A stretch of DNA of 64,000 nucleotides from Planktosalinus sp963977065 (GTDB lineage Bacteria; Bacteroidota; Bacteroidia; Flavobacteriales; Flavobacteriaceae). Each line of letters opens with the position of its first letter. The stretch's first letter is position 1. The translations under genes and the position numbers were made by a program. Shown here piece after piece: positions 1-9,457 of this stretch. The DNA lies in the NCBI GenBank assembly GCA_963977065.1, contig CAXBNF010000013.1:15846-79845 (forward strand), written 5' to 3'. The notes below the pieces were generated by a model. It had not been told where the DNA came from, searched no databases, and was given only the letters and a program-made list of their open reading frames with translations.

Positions 1-1
1 A

Positions 2-76
2 AAGAAATCCCTCTGCATTGGTAAATTAACCAAAATGATACAGGAGTCTCCTGTGTACCAAAACTTAAAAACTTAA
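2..76 (+). CDS. 3' end of an upstream gene, possibly a sigma-70-like factor
   Basis: Frame 2 is open from the left edge to a TAA at 74-76 and encodes about 24 residues ending in SPVYQNLKT. It stops five bases before the next gene, so the two are probably co-transcribed. Genes upstream of anti-sigma-like TPR membrane proteins in Flavobacteria are often ECF sigma factors, and the Cys/Lys-rich tail would suit one, but this fragment is too short to identify. Frame 1 also has a stop at 22-24, so the reading frame itself is an inference from spacing. Confidence 0.35.
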   Translation, partial: KKSLCIGKLTKMIQESPVYQNLKT

Positions 77-80
77 TGCG

Positions 81-818
81 ATGGAAGATCGTGACTACAT
101 TTTATTTGAAGATTATCTCTCACATTCCCTCTCTGAAAGTGAACGTGAAACCTTTGAAAAAAGGTTGAAAGAAGACAAAGCCTTTCGGGAAGCTTTTCAA
201 CTTTACAAAGAAACTTCGGCATTTTTAGACCATAAATTTTCAAATAAAACCGAACGGGAAGCTTTTAAAGCCAATCTTTCAAAAATTAGCAATGCCCAAT
301 CTGGCAGTACTAAAACATCTGCTAAAAAAGTAAAACTTTTACATCCGTGGAAATTGGCTGTTGCCGCTTCCATAGTGGTGGTCGTTGGATTTTTCTATTC
401 GCAGTGGTTTACGACACCGATATATAGCGACTATGCAGATTATCCCCAGATAAGTCTTGCCGTGAGAGGTGAAGTAAACGAAATGGCAGCCGAAGCCGAA
501 AATGCCTTTAATACCCAAAACCATCAGAAAGCCATACCGCTCTTTAAATCCTTGATGGAAAATGAGCCCGAAAATCGTGAAATCCAGTTATTTCTTGCTG
601 TATCCCTTGTTGAAGAAAACGCTTTCGCGGAAGCAGATGCCCTGTTTGATTCCCTGTTAAAAGAACCTTCAGCTTACTTAAACCAAGCTAGATGGTATGC
701 TGCTTTAAGCAAACTTAAACAAAAAGAGTATGAGGAAACAGAAGCCATTTTAAGACTCATTCCCGAGGAAGCCGAGGAATATCCTAAAGCACAAAAATTA
801 CTTAAGAAACTAAAATAG
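81..818 (+). CDS. TPR-containing membrane protein with anti-sigma-like layout
   Basis: A 245-residue protein. The N-terminal 90 residues are charged and helical (MEDRDYILFEDYLSHSLSES, then Glu/Lys-rich), like the cytoplasmic part of many Bacteroidota anti-sigma or TPR regulators. One transmembrane helix lies near residues 91-110 (LAVAASIVVVVGFFYSQWF). The rest (about 130-245) is made of TPR-like helix pairs, presumably periplasmic. The layout suggests a membrane-anchored regulator or scaffold acting with the gene whose end lies just upstream. No enzyme motif is visible and the exact role is unknown. Confidence 0.6.
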   Translation: MEDRDYILFEDYLSHSLSESERETFEKRLKEDKAFREAFQLYKETSAFLDHKFSNKTEREAFKANLSKISNAQSGSTKTSAKKVKLLHPWKLAVAASIVVVVGFFYSQWFTTPIYSDYADYPQISLAVRGEVNEMAAEAENAFNTQNHQKAIPLFKSLMENEPENREIQLFLAVSLVEENAFAEADALFDSLLKEPSAYLNQARWYAALSKLKQKEYEETEAILRLIPEEAEEYPKAQKLLKKLK

Positions 819-821
819 CCG

Positions 822-829
822 TACTTTTG
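822..829 (+). promoter_or_regulatory. Bacteroidota -7 promoter element for era
   Basis: TACTTTTG fits the Bacteroidota -7 consensus TAnnTTTG. It lies 17 bases upstream of the era ATG, giving a leader of only about 10 bases. It overlaps no coding sequence because the preceding gene stops at 818. Confidence 0.55.
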
Positions 830-846
830 CAGTTCAAATTCTTGGT

Positions 847-1731
847 ATGCAAAAACACAAAGCCGGTTTCGTAAACATTATAGGCAATCCCAATGTGGGG
901 AAATCCACCCTGATGAATGCCTTTGTGGGCGAAAAACTCTCCATCATCACCAGCAAGGCCCAAACCACAAGGCATCGTATTCTTGGTATTGTAAATGGAG
1001 ATGATTTCCAAATGATTCTAAGCGACACGCCCGGAATCATCAAACCTGCTTATCAGTTACAGGAATCGATGATGGGGTTTGTGAAGTCTGCCTTTGAAGA
1101 TGCCGATGTGCTGATTTATATGGTGGAAATCGGTGAAAAGGAACTCAAAGACGAAGATTTTTTCAATAAAATCATCCACTCAAAAATTCCGGTGCTGTTG
1201 CTTATCAACAAGATTGACAAATCCAATCAGGAGCAACTGGAAGAGCAGGTGCAGCTCTGGGCTCAAAAAGTGCCCAATGCTGAGATTTTTGCTATTTCAG
1301 CGCTGGAAGGTTTTCAGGTAAAGGAGGTATTTGACAAAATCATAGAACTCCTCCCGGAATCACCGCCTTTTTACCCCAAAGACCAACTCACCGATAAACC
1401 GGAGCGTTTTTTCGTCAACGAAACCATCAGGGAAAAAATCCTGATGCACTACAAAAAAGAAATTCCGTATAGTGTTGAGGTAGATACCGAAGAGTTTTTT
1501 GAAGAAGAAAATATCATCAGGATGCGTGCCGTCATTATGGTGGAACGCGACACTCAAAAAGGAATTATCATCGGACACAAAGGGGAAGCACTGAAAAGGG
1601 TGGGAGTAGAAGCTCGAAAAGACCTGGAGAAATTTTTTGGCAAGCAAGTGCACCTGGAGCTGTATGTAAAAGTCAATAAAAACTGGCGTAGTGATGCCAG
1701 GCAGTTACGACGGTTTGGATATGATTCATAG
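847..1731 (+). CDS. era: GTPase Era
   Basis: Ribosome-assembly GTPase that binds the 3' end of 16S rRNA and couples 30S maturation to growth. The 294-residue length is normal for the family. Residues 13-20 are the P-loop GNPNVGKS, DTPG is at 60-63 (G3) and NKID at 121-124 (G4), followed by the SAL G5 motif. The C-terminal KH domain is recognisable from the GHKGEALKRVG loop around residue 240. The ATG at 847 gives the standard N-terminus and has a promoter element just upstream. Der, a second ribosome-assembly GTPase, is encoded about 0.8 kb downstream, which is a common flavobacterial arrangement. Confidence 0.97.
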   Translation: MQKHKAGFVNIIGNPNVGKSTLMNAFVGEKLSIITSKAQTTRHRILGIVNGDDFQMILSDTPGIIKPAYQLQESMMGFVKSAFEDADVLIYMVEIGEKELKDEDFFNKIIHSKIPVLLLINKIDKSNQEQLEEQVQLWAQKVPNAEIFAISALEGFQVKEVFDKIIELLPESPPFYPKDQLTDKPERFFVNETIREKILMHYKKEIPYSVEVDTEEFFEEENIIRMRAVIMVERDTQKGIIIGHKGEALKRVGVEARKDLEKFFGKQVHLELYVKVNKNWRSDARQLRRFGYDS

Positions 1732-1872
1732 TTAATAGTGGTGAGAGGTAAGTAATAGTTTCAAAGCACCAAAATTCAAGCACCAAATACCAACAGCCAA
1801 ATTCCAAATTACTTTTTAAGTGTGATTGATTACCCCTTCATCTTAGTATAAAGTAACATAGAGATTCACGGA

Positions 1873-1892
1873 GGTTGAGCAGAGTCGAAACC
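1873..1892. repeat. Single copy of a TTCGACTC..CTCA repeat word in the era/orf166 gap
   Basis: GGTTGAGCAGAGTCGAAACC lies in the 186-base gap between convergent genes. The same word family recurs in the paa cluster (start of paaA, gap after paaC, and as an inverted pair inside the E1 gene). Only a four-base terminal pairing is possible here, so it is listed as a repeat relative and not as a terminator. Confidence 0.4.
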
Positions 1893-1917
1893 GTTTTTAC
1901 ATTTGGAATTTTCCCTG

Positions 1918-2418
1918 TCAACCGTCCCCCAGCATTTCTTCCATCACCTTCTCTAGTTCGTGTGCTTGCGGCATTCCTTTTTTTCGGTTGCTGCGTGCTG
2001 TGAAGTAAAGACTGAACCAGGCAATGATCATCAATAGCATGATGGTAATGTGTATCCCTGAAGGCTGCCCCAATGACCAGTTTGAATAAGCAAACACGCC
2101 AAAAATGATAAAGATTCCCGCTACGACAAAATGTAGAAACATAAACATCGTCCAGAGTGCAGGTTCCGGGCCAAAAAGGCCTTTCACTTTAGTATTGCCG
2201 TTTTCCAGAGCTTCTAACTCCAGATGGAGATGTGGTGAGTATGTTTTTTTATTTTCATTCCCAATGTAAATCCAGATATGGTCGTCCAAAAGATTGATGA
2301 TATAACTGGGCTTTTTGCTACTTTTCAAACTTTCGGCACTTTCTTTAATAGCGTTAACCGGTTTAGTTACCATTTTTTCAAAACGAGGCCTGAGTTGAAT
2401 TTGTTTTTCAATTTCCAT
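1918..2418 (-). CDS. Hypothetical two-helix membrane protein
   Basis: A 166-residue protein, convergent with era and divergent from der. The first 85 residues are soluble and probably form a beta-rich domain (DDHIWIYIGNENKKTYSPHL). Two hydrophobic helices follow at about 88-112 and 120-142, then a charged tail ending HELEKVMEEMLGDG. I do not recognise a characterised family. Its position between era and der suggests a conserved flavobacterial locus, but no function can be inferred. Confidence 0.7.
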   Translation of the reverse strand: MEIEKQIQLRPRFEKMVTKPVNAIKESAESLKSSKKPSYIINLLDDHIWIYIGNENKKTYSPHLHLELEALENGNTKVKGLFGPEPALWTMFMFLHFVVAGIFIIFGVFAYSNWSLGQPSGIHITIMLLMIIAWFSLYFTARSNRKKGMPQAHELEKVMEEMLGDG

Positions 2419-2479
2419 AAAGGATTTATTTAGAAGTACCTAAAATACTAAGTTGCTGTAAAACTAACAACAAAACAAC

Positions 2480-2487
2480 TACCTTTG
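2480..2487 (+). promoter_or_regulatory. -7 promoter element for der
   Basis: TACCTTTG matches TAnnTTTG and sits 20 bases before the der ATG, with no coding sequence between. Confidence 0.55.
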
Positions 2488-2507
2488 CAAAAAATTAAAA
2501 ACTTGTC

Positions 2508-3812
2508 ATGTCAAATATAGTTGCTGTTGTCGGAAGACCAAATGTAGGGAAATCCACCTTTTTTAACCGAATGATTAAACGTCGTGAGGCTATTGTTGAT
2601 GCGGTGAGTGGTGTGACGCGCGATAGAAACTATGGCAAAAGTGACTGGAACGGTAAAGAATTTTCACTCATAGATACCGGAGGCTATGTGAGAGGAAGTG
2701 ATGATATTTTTGAAGCCGAAATTGACAAACAAGTAGAACTTGCCATTGAAGAAGCAGATGCCATTATTTTTATGGTAGATGTGGAATCCGGTGTGACAGG
2801 AATGGACGAGGTTGTTGCAAAACTTTTGCACCGCACCAGCAAACCCGTATTTCTTGCTGTAAATAAAGTTGATAATGCAAAAAGAGGGGAAGACGCAGTT
2901 GAATTTTATTCTTTAGGATTTGAAAAAATTTATCCCATAGCGAGCATCAACGGTAGTGGTACAGGTGATTTGCTGGATGACCTGGTAAATGCACTTCCTG
3001 AAAAGCCGGAAGTAGAAGAAGAAGAATTACCACGTTTTGCTGTAGTGGGAAGGCCCAACGCAGGGAAATCTTCCTTTATAAATGCGCTTATTGGAGAAGA
3101 GAGATATATAGTTACTGATATTGCGGGAACCACACGTGATGCCATTGACACTAAATACAATCGTTTTGGGTTTGAATTCAATTTAGTTGATACTGCAGGA
3201 ATTAGACGCAAGTCTAAAGTAAAAGAAGATCTGGAGTTTTATTCAGTAATGCGTAGTGTGCGTGCTTTGGAGCATTGTGATGTGGCCATTTTAGTGGTTG
3301 ATGCTACACGCGGATTTGAAGGACAAGACCAGAATATTTTTTGGCTGGCACAACGTAACAACAAAGGGATTGTTATATTAGTCAACAAGTGGGATTTGGT
3401 AGAAAAAGACACCCACTCTGTAAAACATTTCGAAAAAATGATTCGGGAACGCTGTGAGCCTTTTACAGATGTGCCCATTGTTTTTATTTCGGTGTTAACC
3501 AAACAACGCATCTTCAAAGCCATTGAAACGGCTGTTGAGGTCTATGAAAACCGCAGCAGACGTATTCCCACCAGCAAGTTCAATGAGGTGATGCTTGAAA
3601 TTATTGAGCATATGCCACCGCCGGCATACAAGGGAAAATATGTAAAAATTAAATATTGTACACAATTACCTACACCACACCCCTCTTTTGCGTTTTTCTG
3701 TAATTTACCACAATATGTAAAAGACCCTTACAAGCGGTTTTTGGAAAACAAGCTACGCGAAAAATTTGATTTTACAGGGGTTCCCATTACTATTTATTTT
3801 AGGAAGAAGTAG
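2508..3812 (+). CDS. der: Ribosome-assembly GTPase Der (EngA)
   Basis: Double GTPase required for 50S subunit maturation, 434 residues, which is the usual length. The first G domain has GRPNVGKST at 9-17, DTGG and NKVD. The second has GRPNAGKSS near residue 182, DTAGIRRKSKV and NKWD. The C-terminal KH-like domain ends with the typical PITIYFRKK. The start is fixed by the P-loop position and by the promoter element 20 bases upstream. Confidence 0.97.
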   Translation: MSNIVAVVGRPNVGKSTFFNRMIKRREAIVDAVSGVTRDRNYGKSDWNGKEFSLIDTGGYVRGSDDIFEAEIDKQVELAIEEADAIIFMVDVESGVTGMDEVVAKLLHRTSKPVFLAVNKVDNAKRGEDAVEFYSLGFEKIYPIASINGSGTGDLLDDLVNALPEKPEVEEEELPRFAVVGRPNAGKSSFINALIGEERYIVTDIAGTTRDAIDTKYNRFGFEFNLVDTAGIRRKSKVKEDLEFYSVMRSVRALEHCDVAILVVDATRGFEGQDQNIFWLAQRNNKGIVILVNKWDLVEKDTHSVKHFEKMIRERCEPFTDVPIVFISVLTKQRIFKAIETAVEVYENRSRRIPTSKFNEVMLEIIEHMPPPAYKGKYVKIKYCTQLPTPHPSFAFFCNLPQYVKDPYKRFLENKLREKFDFTGVPITIYFRKK

Positions 3813-3907
3813 CTTAAGTACAATATTTTTCTAAAATGAGTGTTTCACGTTTGATGATTTTGTTTATTAAATTTCATCATAACTTTACTAACTCAACTAA
3901 AAAAAGG

Positions 3908-6691
3908 ATGAAAATAAGGTTATTTGTATTTTTTTTCTTGTGTTCCTTCACTGTATTCTCACAAATAAAAACCTTTGAAATAACCGGTCAAATCATCGCT
4001 AATGACAGTGGTGAACCACTTGAATCTGCAACCGTTTATTTGGAAAGGGAAAGAGATAGCACTTTAAATACGTACACGATTTCAGATAGAAATGGAAATT
4101 TCATGCTTTCCGGAAAGACTTACGAAGATGAATTGAGTCTCTTTGTTTCATATGTTGGTTTTGCTCCTCACAAGCAGGTAATACCCATCAATGCAGAAAA
4201 AATAAACCTGAATGCGCCAATTTCGATGTTGCTGGACTCCAATGCGCTTGATGAGGTTGTGATTCGTTCTGTGGCTCCCATCACAATTAAAAAAGACACC
4301 TTAGAATTTAACGCTGCTTCTTTTAAAACAAGGGCAGGTGCAACGGTTGAAGATTTACTTAAAGAACTTCCAGGAGTTGAAGTAGATTTGGAGGGAAACA
4401 TTACCGTAAACGGAAAACCTGTAAACAAACTTCTAGTCAACGGGAAGCCCTTTTTTGGAGATGACCCCACCATTGCCACCCGAAATCTTACAAAAGAAAT
4501 GATTGAAAAAGTGCAGGTGATGGATACCAAAACCGATGCGGAAGCTTTTACCGGCGAAGATGGCGATCAGGAAAATAAAACGGTTAATCTAACGATCAGT
4601 GAGGAAAAAAATAAAGGCACTTTTGGGCGTCTTTCAGCAGGCGGAGGCACCGATAAACGCTTTGAATATGCAGGAATCGTAAATCGTTTTGATGGTGATC
4701 GGCGACTCAGTGTTCTTGGCGGAGGAAACAATACCAATTCGCCCGGCTTTAGTTTTGGTGAAATACAAAAAATGTTTGGTGGCGGAAACTCTGTGATGAT
4801 GAGTTCTACCGGTGCCTTTCAAATTGATAATAGAGCTTTTGGTTTTGGCAATGGAATCGTCAATTCTAGAAATGCAGGTGCCACTTATGCAGACGCCTAT
4901 GGCGAAAAAACAGACATCTCAGCAGATTATTTTTACTCAGGCGCAAACTCAGCAGATGACGAAATAATTGAAAGAGAGAATATTTTTCCTGATACACGGT
5001 TTTTTACGAATTCAACTTCTTCAACACGACAAAATAACGATGCGCATAGTTCTAATATAAAGTTTGATATAAAAATTGATTCCACTCTTTTAATAAATTT
5101 AAAACCCTCTTTTAGCTACGCAACTACAGAAAACATTCGCCTTCGCGACGAAGTTACTCTTGATGAAAATCAACAAATAACAAATCAAAGCACACTCGAC
5201 AATAAAACCAATGCTACTTCTAAAACCTTTAAAAATGCACTTGACATTAGTAAACGTTTTGGAGATAAAGGAGCCTCTTTAAATTTGAATATAAATACAG
5301 AATGGAATGACCTGGAAGAAAACAATTTTTTAAATTCTGAAACCCTATTTACTGAAGACCCCTCAAACGATGTGCTAAGAAATCAATTTTCAGATAGCAA
5401 TCAATCCCTCAATAGTTTTTTTGGATCATTGCGTTACACTATTCCTATCATCGCCAAAGAACTTTTTATTAATTTAAACTATAGCTACAGGGCTGACACC
5501 CGAAAAAGTTTACTAAGTACTTTTGACTTTAATGAAACCACACAAGAATTTGATACCTTCAACTCTTTATTGAGCACAGATTTTGAGTTTAAAAATAATC
5601 GAAGCACTCCTGGAATTGGTTTTACACTAAGAAAAGAAAATTATTCATTAAGCATAAGTGGCTCTTATGTGAACCGAGTTCTTGAAACCACAGATAAACT
5701 AAGGCCTTCACTCAGCGCAAAAGAAAATTTTGAAGCTTTTGAATACAGTTCCAACCTCAACTACAGATTTTCACCTCAAAAGTCGCTTTATTTTAATTAC
5801 AGCCTTAACAACTCGCCACCCTCATTAGAGCAATTGCAACCTTTTGAAGACGTTTCAGACCCGCTTAATACAATCATTGGGAATCCTAATTTGGAACCTG
5901 CTGATACACACAGCGCCTACATAAGCTATAATAATTTTGATTTCCAAAAAGGAACAGGAGTTAATTTTTATACAAATTTTTCTGTGGTTAACAATCAAGT
6001 CACACCCATAATCTTTTTTGACGAAAACCTAAAAAGAACCACAACTTATACAAATGTGAATGGCAACTATAATGGTTATTTAGGCGGTAATTACAACAAG
6101 TCATTCAAACTGGATACCATTCACTCTATTAAATTTAATGCAGGTATGTGGGCTAATTTAACAAATGCTGTAAATTTCAATAACAATGAAAAGTTTACCT
6201 CCAAATTTATTAGTCTCACGCCAAACATAGGGTTTACCTATACTTGGAAAGACATTATGGAATTTACACCTAGATATGGACTTAGTTTTAACAGAAATGA
6301 GTATGATATCGATGCTTTTGATAACGAAGAATTTGTAAGTCATAACTTGAGATTGCAAACGGCTACATTTTTACCAAAAAACTTGGAATGGCGCAATGAT
6401 ATCAATTTTAATTACAACCCAAATGTGGCAGTGGGCTTTCAAAGAAGTTCGTGGTTTTGGAACAGCACACTCGCATACACCATACTGCAAGAGCGGGGCA
6501 TTATCACATTGAAAGCTTATGATATTTTAAACCAAAACACCAATGCCAGGCGTTCAGTTAGCCAAAACTACATACAGGATGTCCAAAGCACGGTTCTTCA
6601 GCAGTATTTTATGGTGAGTTTTAGCTGGAAATTCAATACTTTAGGCAAAAAAGGGGAAACAGAAGGAAGTAATCCTTTTTTCTTTTTCTAA
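3908..6691 (+). CDS. Outer-membrane beta-barrel protein with carboxypeptidase-regulatory-like domain
   Basis: About 927 residues from the ATG at 3908, which begins a clean signal peptide (MKIRLFVFFFLCSFTVFSQ). An upstream in-frame ATG at 3836 would add 24 non-signal residues and is disfavoured. After the signal come a carboxypeptidase-regulatory-like beta-sandwich (about 23-115: GEPLESATVYLERE, SYVGFAPHKQ), a plug-like domain (FKTRAGATVEDLLKELPGVE, VNGKPFFGDD) and a long barrel with alternating aromatic strands ending FSWKF. This is the TonB-receptor-like family common in Flavobacteria, often without a paired SusD. There is no SusD neighbour here. The substrate is unknown. Confidence 0.85.
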   Translation: MKIRLFVFFFLCSFTVFSQIKTFEITGQIIANDSGEPLESATVYLERERDSTLNTYTISDRNGNFMLSGKTYEDELSLFVSYVGFAPHKQVIPINAEKINLNAPISMLLDSNALDEVVIRSVAPITIKKDTLEFNAASFKTRAGATVEDLLKELPGVEVDLEGNITVNGKPVNKLLVNGKPFFGDDPTIATRNLTKEMIEKVQVMDTKTDAEAFTGEDGDQENKTVNLTISEEKNKGTFGRLSAGGGTDKRFEYAGIVNRFDGDRRLSVLGGGNNTNSPGFSFGEIQKMFGGGNSVMMSSTGAFQIDNRAFGFGNGIVNSRNAGATYADAYGEKTDISADYFYSGANSADDEIIERENIFPDTRFFTNSTSSTRQNNDAHSSNIKFDIKIDSTLLINLKPSFSYATTENIRLRDEVTLDENQQITNQSTLDNKTNATSKTFKNALDISKRFGDKGASLNLNINTEWNDLEENNFLNSETLFTEDPSNDVLRNQFSDSNQSLNSFFGSLRYTIPIIAKELFINLNYSYRADTRKSLLSTFDFNETTQEFDTFNSLLSTDFEFKNNRSTPGIGFTLRKENYSLSISGSYVNRVLETTDKLRPSLSAKENFEAFEYSSNLNYRFSPQKSLYFNYSLNNSPPSLEQLQPFEDVSDPLNTIIGNPNLEPADTHSAYISYNNFDFQKGTGVNFYTNFSVVNNQVTPIIFFDENLKRTTTYTNVNGNYNGYLGGNYNKSFKLDTIHSIKFNAGMWANLTNAVNFNNNEKFTSKFISLTPNIGFTYTWKDIMEFTPRYGLSFNRNEYDIDAFDNEEFVSHNLRLQTATFLPKNLEWRNDINFNYNPNVAVGFQRSSWFWNSTLAYTILQERGIITLKAYDILNQNTNARRSVSQNYIQDVQSTVLQQYFMVSFSWKFNTLGKKGETEGSNPFFFF

Positions 6692-6734
6692 AAACAATTA
6701 AAAAAGGGAATATAAAGACGCTCTGTTTACTTCT

Positions 6735-8777
6735 TTATTGATGCCTGTCAAACCACCCCACGATATAACCCACTTGTCTTATTAAATTGGAGGGTCGGGC
6801 AGTGATTCCGTGGCTTGCTTCAGGAATACGCACCAGCATGGCTTCTTTACCCTGAATCTTTAGCGCATTGTAGTATTGTTCAGATTCACTCATGGGTGTG
6901 CGGTAATCATTTTCCCCACAAATGATCATCGCCGGAGTATTGACATTTCCTACCAGTGAAATAGGCGAATGATCGAGGTATTGATCAGGATCTTCCCAGG
7001 GCTTTTTGTTAAACCAATATTGATAATAAATAGAGCCACCATCTGAAGTTAGAGCAAAACTATACCAGTTGATTACTGGTTTGCTTACAACCGCTGCAGC
7101 AAAACGATCTGTTTTTCCAATGCTCCAGCTTGTTAGCACTCCTCCGCCACTGCCACCGGTGATGTATAACCTGTCTGTATTGATAAAACCTTTGGCAATG
7201 ACAGCATCAATGCCACTCATCAAATCATCATAATCTTCACTGGGGTAATTGTTGTTGATGTAAGCGGCAAACTCTTCTCCATAACTGGTGCTGCCTCGGG
7301 GATTTGTATATAAAACAACATACCCTTGAGTGGCCATCAACTGAAGTTCAGGTGTGAAATGAGGACCATAACTCAGATAAGGTCCACCGTGAATTTCCAA
7401 TATCAAAGGATATTTTTTTGAAGCATCAAAGTCCGGCGGATAGATGATCCAGCCTTGAACATCTATGTTGTCAAACGAGGATTTAAACCAAATTTCCTCA
7501 ACCTTACCTATTTTCTTGTTTACTAAAAAGTTGTCATTTAAGGTAGTGATTCTTTTTTCTTTAGTATTGGACTGAAAATTACTTACAGCCAATTCTGCCG
7601 GGCGAGAAGTACTTGCTTGTGTGAACACATAATTACCGTTATTGGCTACTGAAAAAGAGCCCGAACTATAAGGTCTTCCATAGCTTTCACTGCCGATATT
7701 TGATGTGATAGTAGTGGTATTTCCGTTTAGTTTCATAGAAGCTACAACCCCTTTGCCGTGTTTAGTGTATTTTACAAACAGGCTTTTGCTGTCTGCTGCC
7801 CATTCAAAGTCATCCATGTCTAAATCCAGATTATGTTTGATTTCATTTATTTCTGAGCCGTCAATTTTCATATAAAAAAGTCTTGAAAGCTGATAGCCCA
7901 CAAATTTGTCGTCATAATGGGTGAATGCAATCCATTTTCCGTCTGGCGATACGTTAGGGTTGCTGAAGGGCCCTCTTCCTTGAGTGATTTTTGAAAGTTG
8001 TGAGGTTGTCGTATTAACTTTATAAAAATGACTGTTATTAGGATCTAAGTCTGCATTTTCTTCACGGTTTGCCGAAACAATGATGCTGTTTTCACCGGGT
8101 ACCCAACTGATGCCAGAATGATTGTAATTTCCGAAAGTCAACTGTCTTGCGGCACCGCCGCTGGAACTCACCACAAAAACATGCCTAAAACCGGGTTCGA
8201 CAAAAGTAAAATTTCCATCAGACCTGTAATTTATCTGATCGATTATTTTTGCGGGTTTTGCCCATTCTGCACCTTTGGGTGGCCCTGGGAATTTTCCAAT
8301 TTTTGGCTCTTCTGCAGGAACAGTCATCGTAAATGCAATCCATTTTCCATCAGGAGACCAGCTTAGGTTGCCGGGTGATTTTGTTAAATTGGTTACTGAA
8401 GCTGTTTGACCTGTTTTCATCCATCTCACAAAAATTTGAGCACTTCCTTCTTCAGAACTTACATACGCAATTTTTTCGCCATCAGGCGACCATTTTGCAT
8501 TGCTGAAATTTTGCTTTCCGGACGTAAGCGGCAGTTCTTTTTTTCCCTCAAAATCGATAAGCCACAGGTTAGTGAACTTTTTGTCTGTCATAATATCAAA
8601 CTGGTTCCTGAGATAGACAATTTGATTGCCATCAGGAGAAATTTCAGGGCTTGAGGCATATTGCATTTCAAAAACATCGAGGTAATCAAAAGGAGTTTGC
8701 GTTTGAATTTGTGCGATTGTTGAAGAAGCGAGAAAAATAAAAATAAAATAAAATGGAAAATGAAATTTAGTTTTCAT
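6735..8777 (-). CDS. Prolyl oligopeptidase family (S9) serine peptidase, secreted
   Basis: A 680-residue exported peptidase with a signal peptide (MKTKFHFPFYFIFIFLASST, then IAQ). An N-terminal WD40/PD40-type propeller follows, with repeated SPDGKWIAFT-like motifs (about 45-400), and then an alpha/beta hydrolase domain. The nucleophile elbow GGSGGG is near residue 545, the acid is in CGENDYRTP and the catalytic His is in PEASHGI. This matches acylaminoacyl/dipeptidyl peptidases of S9C type that trim peptides in the periplasm. It is convergent with the outer-membrane protein gene, with only 43 bases between the stops and no obvious terminator. Confidence 0.9.
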   Translation of the reverse strand: MKTKFHFPFYFIFIFLASSTIAQIQTQTPFDYLDVFEMQYASSPEISPDGNQIVYLRNQFDIMTDKKFTNLWLIDFEGKKELPLTSGKQNFSNAKWSPDGEKIAYVSSEEGSAQIFVRWMKTGQTASVTNLTKSPGNLSWSPDGKWIAFTMTVPAEEPKIGKFPGPPKGAEWAKPAKIIDQINYRSDGNFTFVEPGFRHVFVVSSSGGAARQLTFGNYNHSGISWVPGENSIIVSANREENADLDPNNSHFYKVNTTTSQLSKITQGRGPFSNPNVSPDGKWIAFTHYDDKFVGYQLSRLFYMKIDGSEINEIKHNLDLDMDDFEWAADSKSLFVKYTKHGKGVVASMKLNGNTTTITSNIGSESYGRPYSSGSFSVANNGNYVFTQASTSRPAELAVSNFQSNTKEKRITTLNDNFLVNKKIGKVEEIWFKSSFDNIDVQGWIIYPPDFDASKKYPLILEIHGGPYLSYGPHFTPELQLMATQGYVVLYTNPRGSTSYGEEFAAYINNNYPSEDYDDLMSGIDAVIAKGFINTDRLYITGGSGGGVLTSWSIGKTDRFAAAVVSKPVINWYSFALTSDGGSIYYQYWFNKKPWEDPDQYLDHSPISLVGNVNTPAMIICGENDYRTPMSESEQYYNALKIQGKEAMLVRIPEASHGITARPSNLIRQVGYIVGWFDRHQ

Positions 8778-8876
8778 AGTTAAAAAATTGATTTACCAAT
8801 TGAAGTTGTTTAACCTTTTTAACCAATTAGAAAAAGCTTAAACCACTGCTTGTTTAATTTTAAAGATTCATAGGAA

Positions 8877-9203
8877 TTATAACCCTTCTTTAAGCTTATT
8901 TAATTCTAACTTAACACGCTCAAGTTTTTGAATAATTTCAAATCGATCCAAGGTTTTTTTATTTTCTTTTAAATGTGTTTTTGCTCCATCAAGAGTGAAC
9001 CCTCTTTCTTTGACCAAATGAAAAATTAACTCCAGGTTTTTGATGTCTTCGGGAGTAAATTTACGATTGCCTTTTGCATTTTTTTTGGGTTGTAGAACAT
9101 CAAATTCCTTTTCCCAAAAGCGAATGAGAGATGTATTCACGTCAAAAGCTTTGGCTACTTCACCAATACTATAGTATCGTTTTTCCGGAAGGTTTACTTT
9201 CAT
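8877..9203 (-). CDS. MerR-family transcriptional regulator
   Basis: A 108-residue protein that is nearly all DNA-binding domain: a winged helix (YYSIGEVAKAFDVNTSLIRF), WEKEFDVLQPKKNAKGNRKF and a C-terminal dimerisation coiled coil. There is no effector domain and no Cys cluster for metal sensing, so it is a minimal MerR protein. It is last in a minus-strand run after an M23 peptidase and a 65-residue Cys-rich protein. This order recurs in Flavobacteria, but its targets are not known. Confidence 0.88.
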   Translation of the reverse strand: MKVNLPEKRYYSIGEVAKAFDVNTSLIRFWEKEFDVLQPKKNAKGNRKFTPEDIKNLELIFHLVKERGFTLDGAKTHLKENKKTLDRFEIIQKLERVKLELNKLKEGL

Positions 9204-9247
9204 AGAGTTGACCGCAAAGGCGGTTATCTAGTTAAATTATTAAGACA

Positions 9248-9445
9248 TTATTTTTGATATTTATTTAGGTATGCATAACATTTAAACTCCTTTTCATTCT
9301 TTTGGTCAAGACGAGTTAAATTACAAAGAATTTCTTGGTTTTCATCTTCATCATTGATGCAGCCCAAACACAATTGTGGTTTTGGAATTAAATCGGGGTT
9401 GAAGGGCGTGCCATCATCGTTAAAATAGCCTGAAATATGTTCCAT
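9248..9445 (-). CDS. Small Cys-rich hypothetical protein
   Basis: A 65-residue protein with CLGC followed by two further cysteines (ILCNLTRLDQ, FKCYAY), a spacing that could bind a metal such as Zn or Fe-S. It lies 12 bases downstream of the M23 peptidase and 44 bases upstream of the MerR gene in the same direction, so all three may form one transcript. The start MEHISGYFNDDGTPFNPDLI is compact and has no signal peptide. I do not recognise a named family. Confidence 0.7.
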   Translation of the reverse strand: MEHISGYFNDDGTPFNPDLIPKPQLCLGCINDEDENQEILCNLTRLDQKNEKEFKCYAYLNKYQK

Positions 9446-9457
9446 AACAAATTAGTA

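Noticed and set aside
3836..3907. Longer start for the outer-membrane beta-barrel protein
   Set aside because: It would place 24 residues in front of a complete signal peptide. ATG 3908 is preferred.
6735..8777. Plus-strand reading frames opposite the S9 peptidase (for example 8118-8366 and 8406-8654)
   Set aside because: They have no homology-like motifs, are Cys/Phe-rich in the manner of antisense frames, and lie within a clearly coding minus-strand gene.
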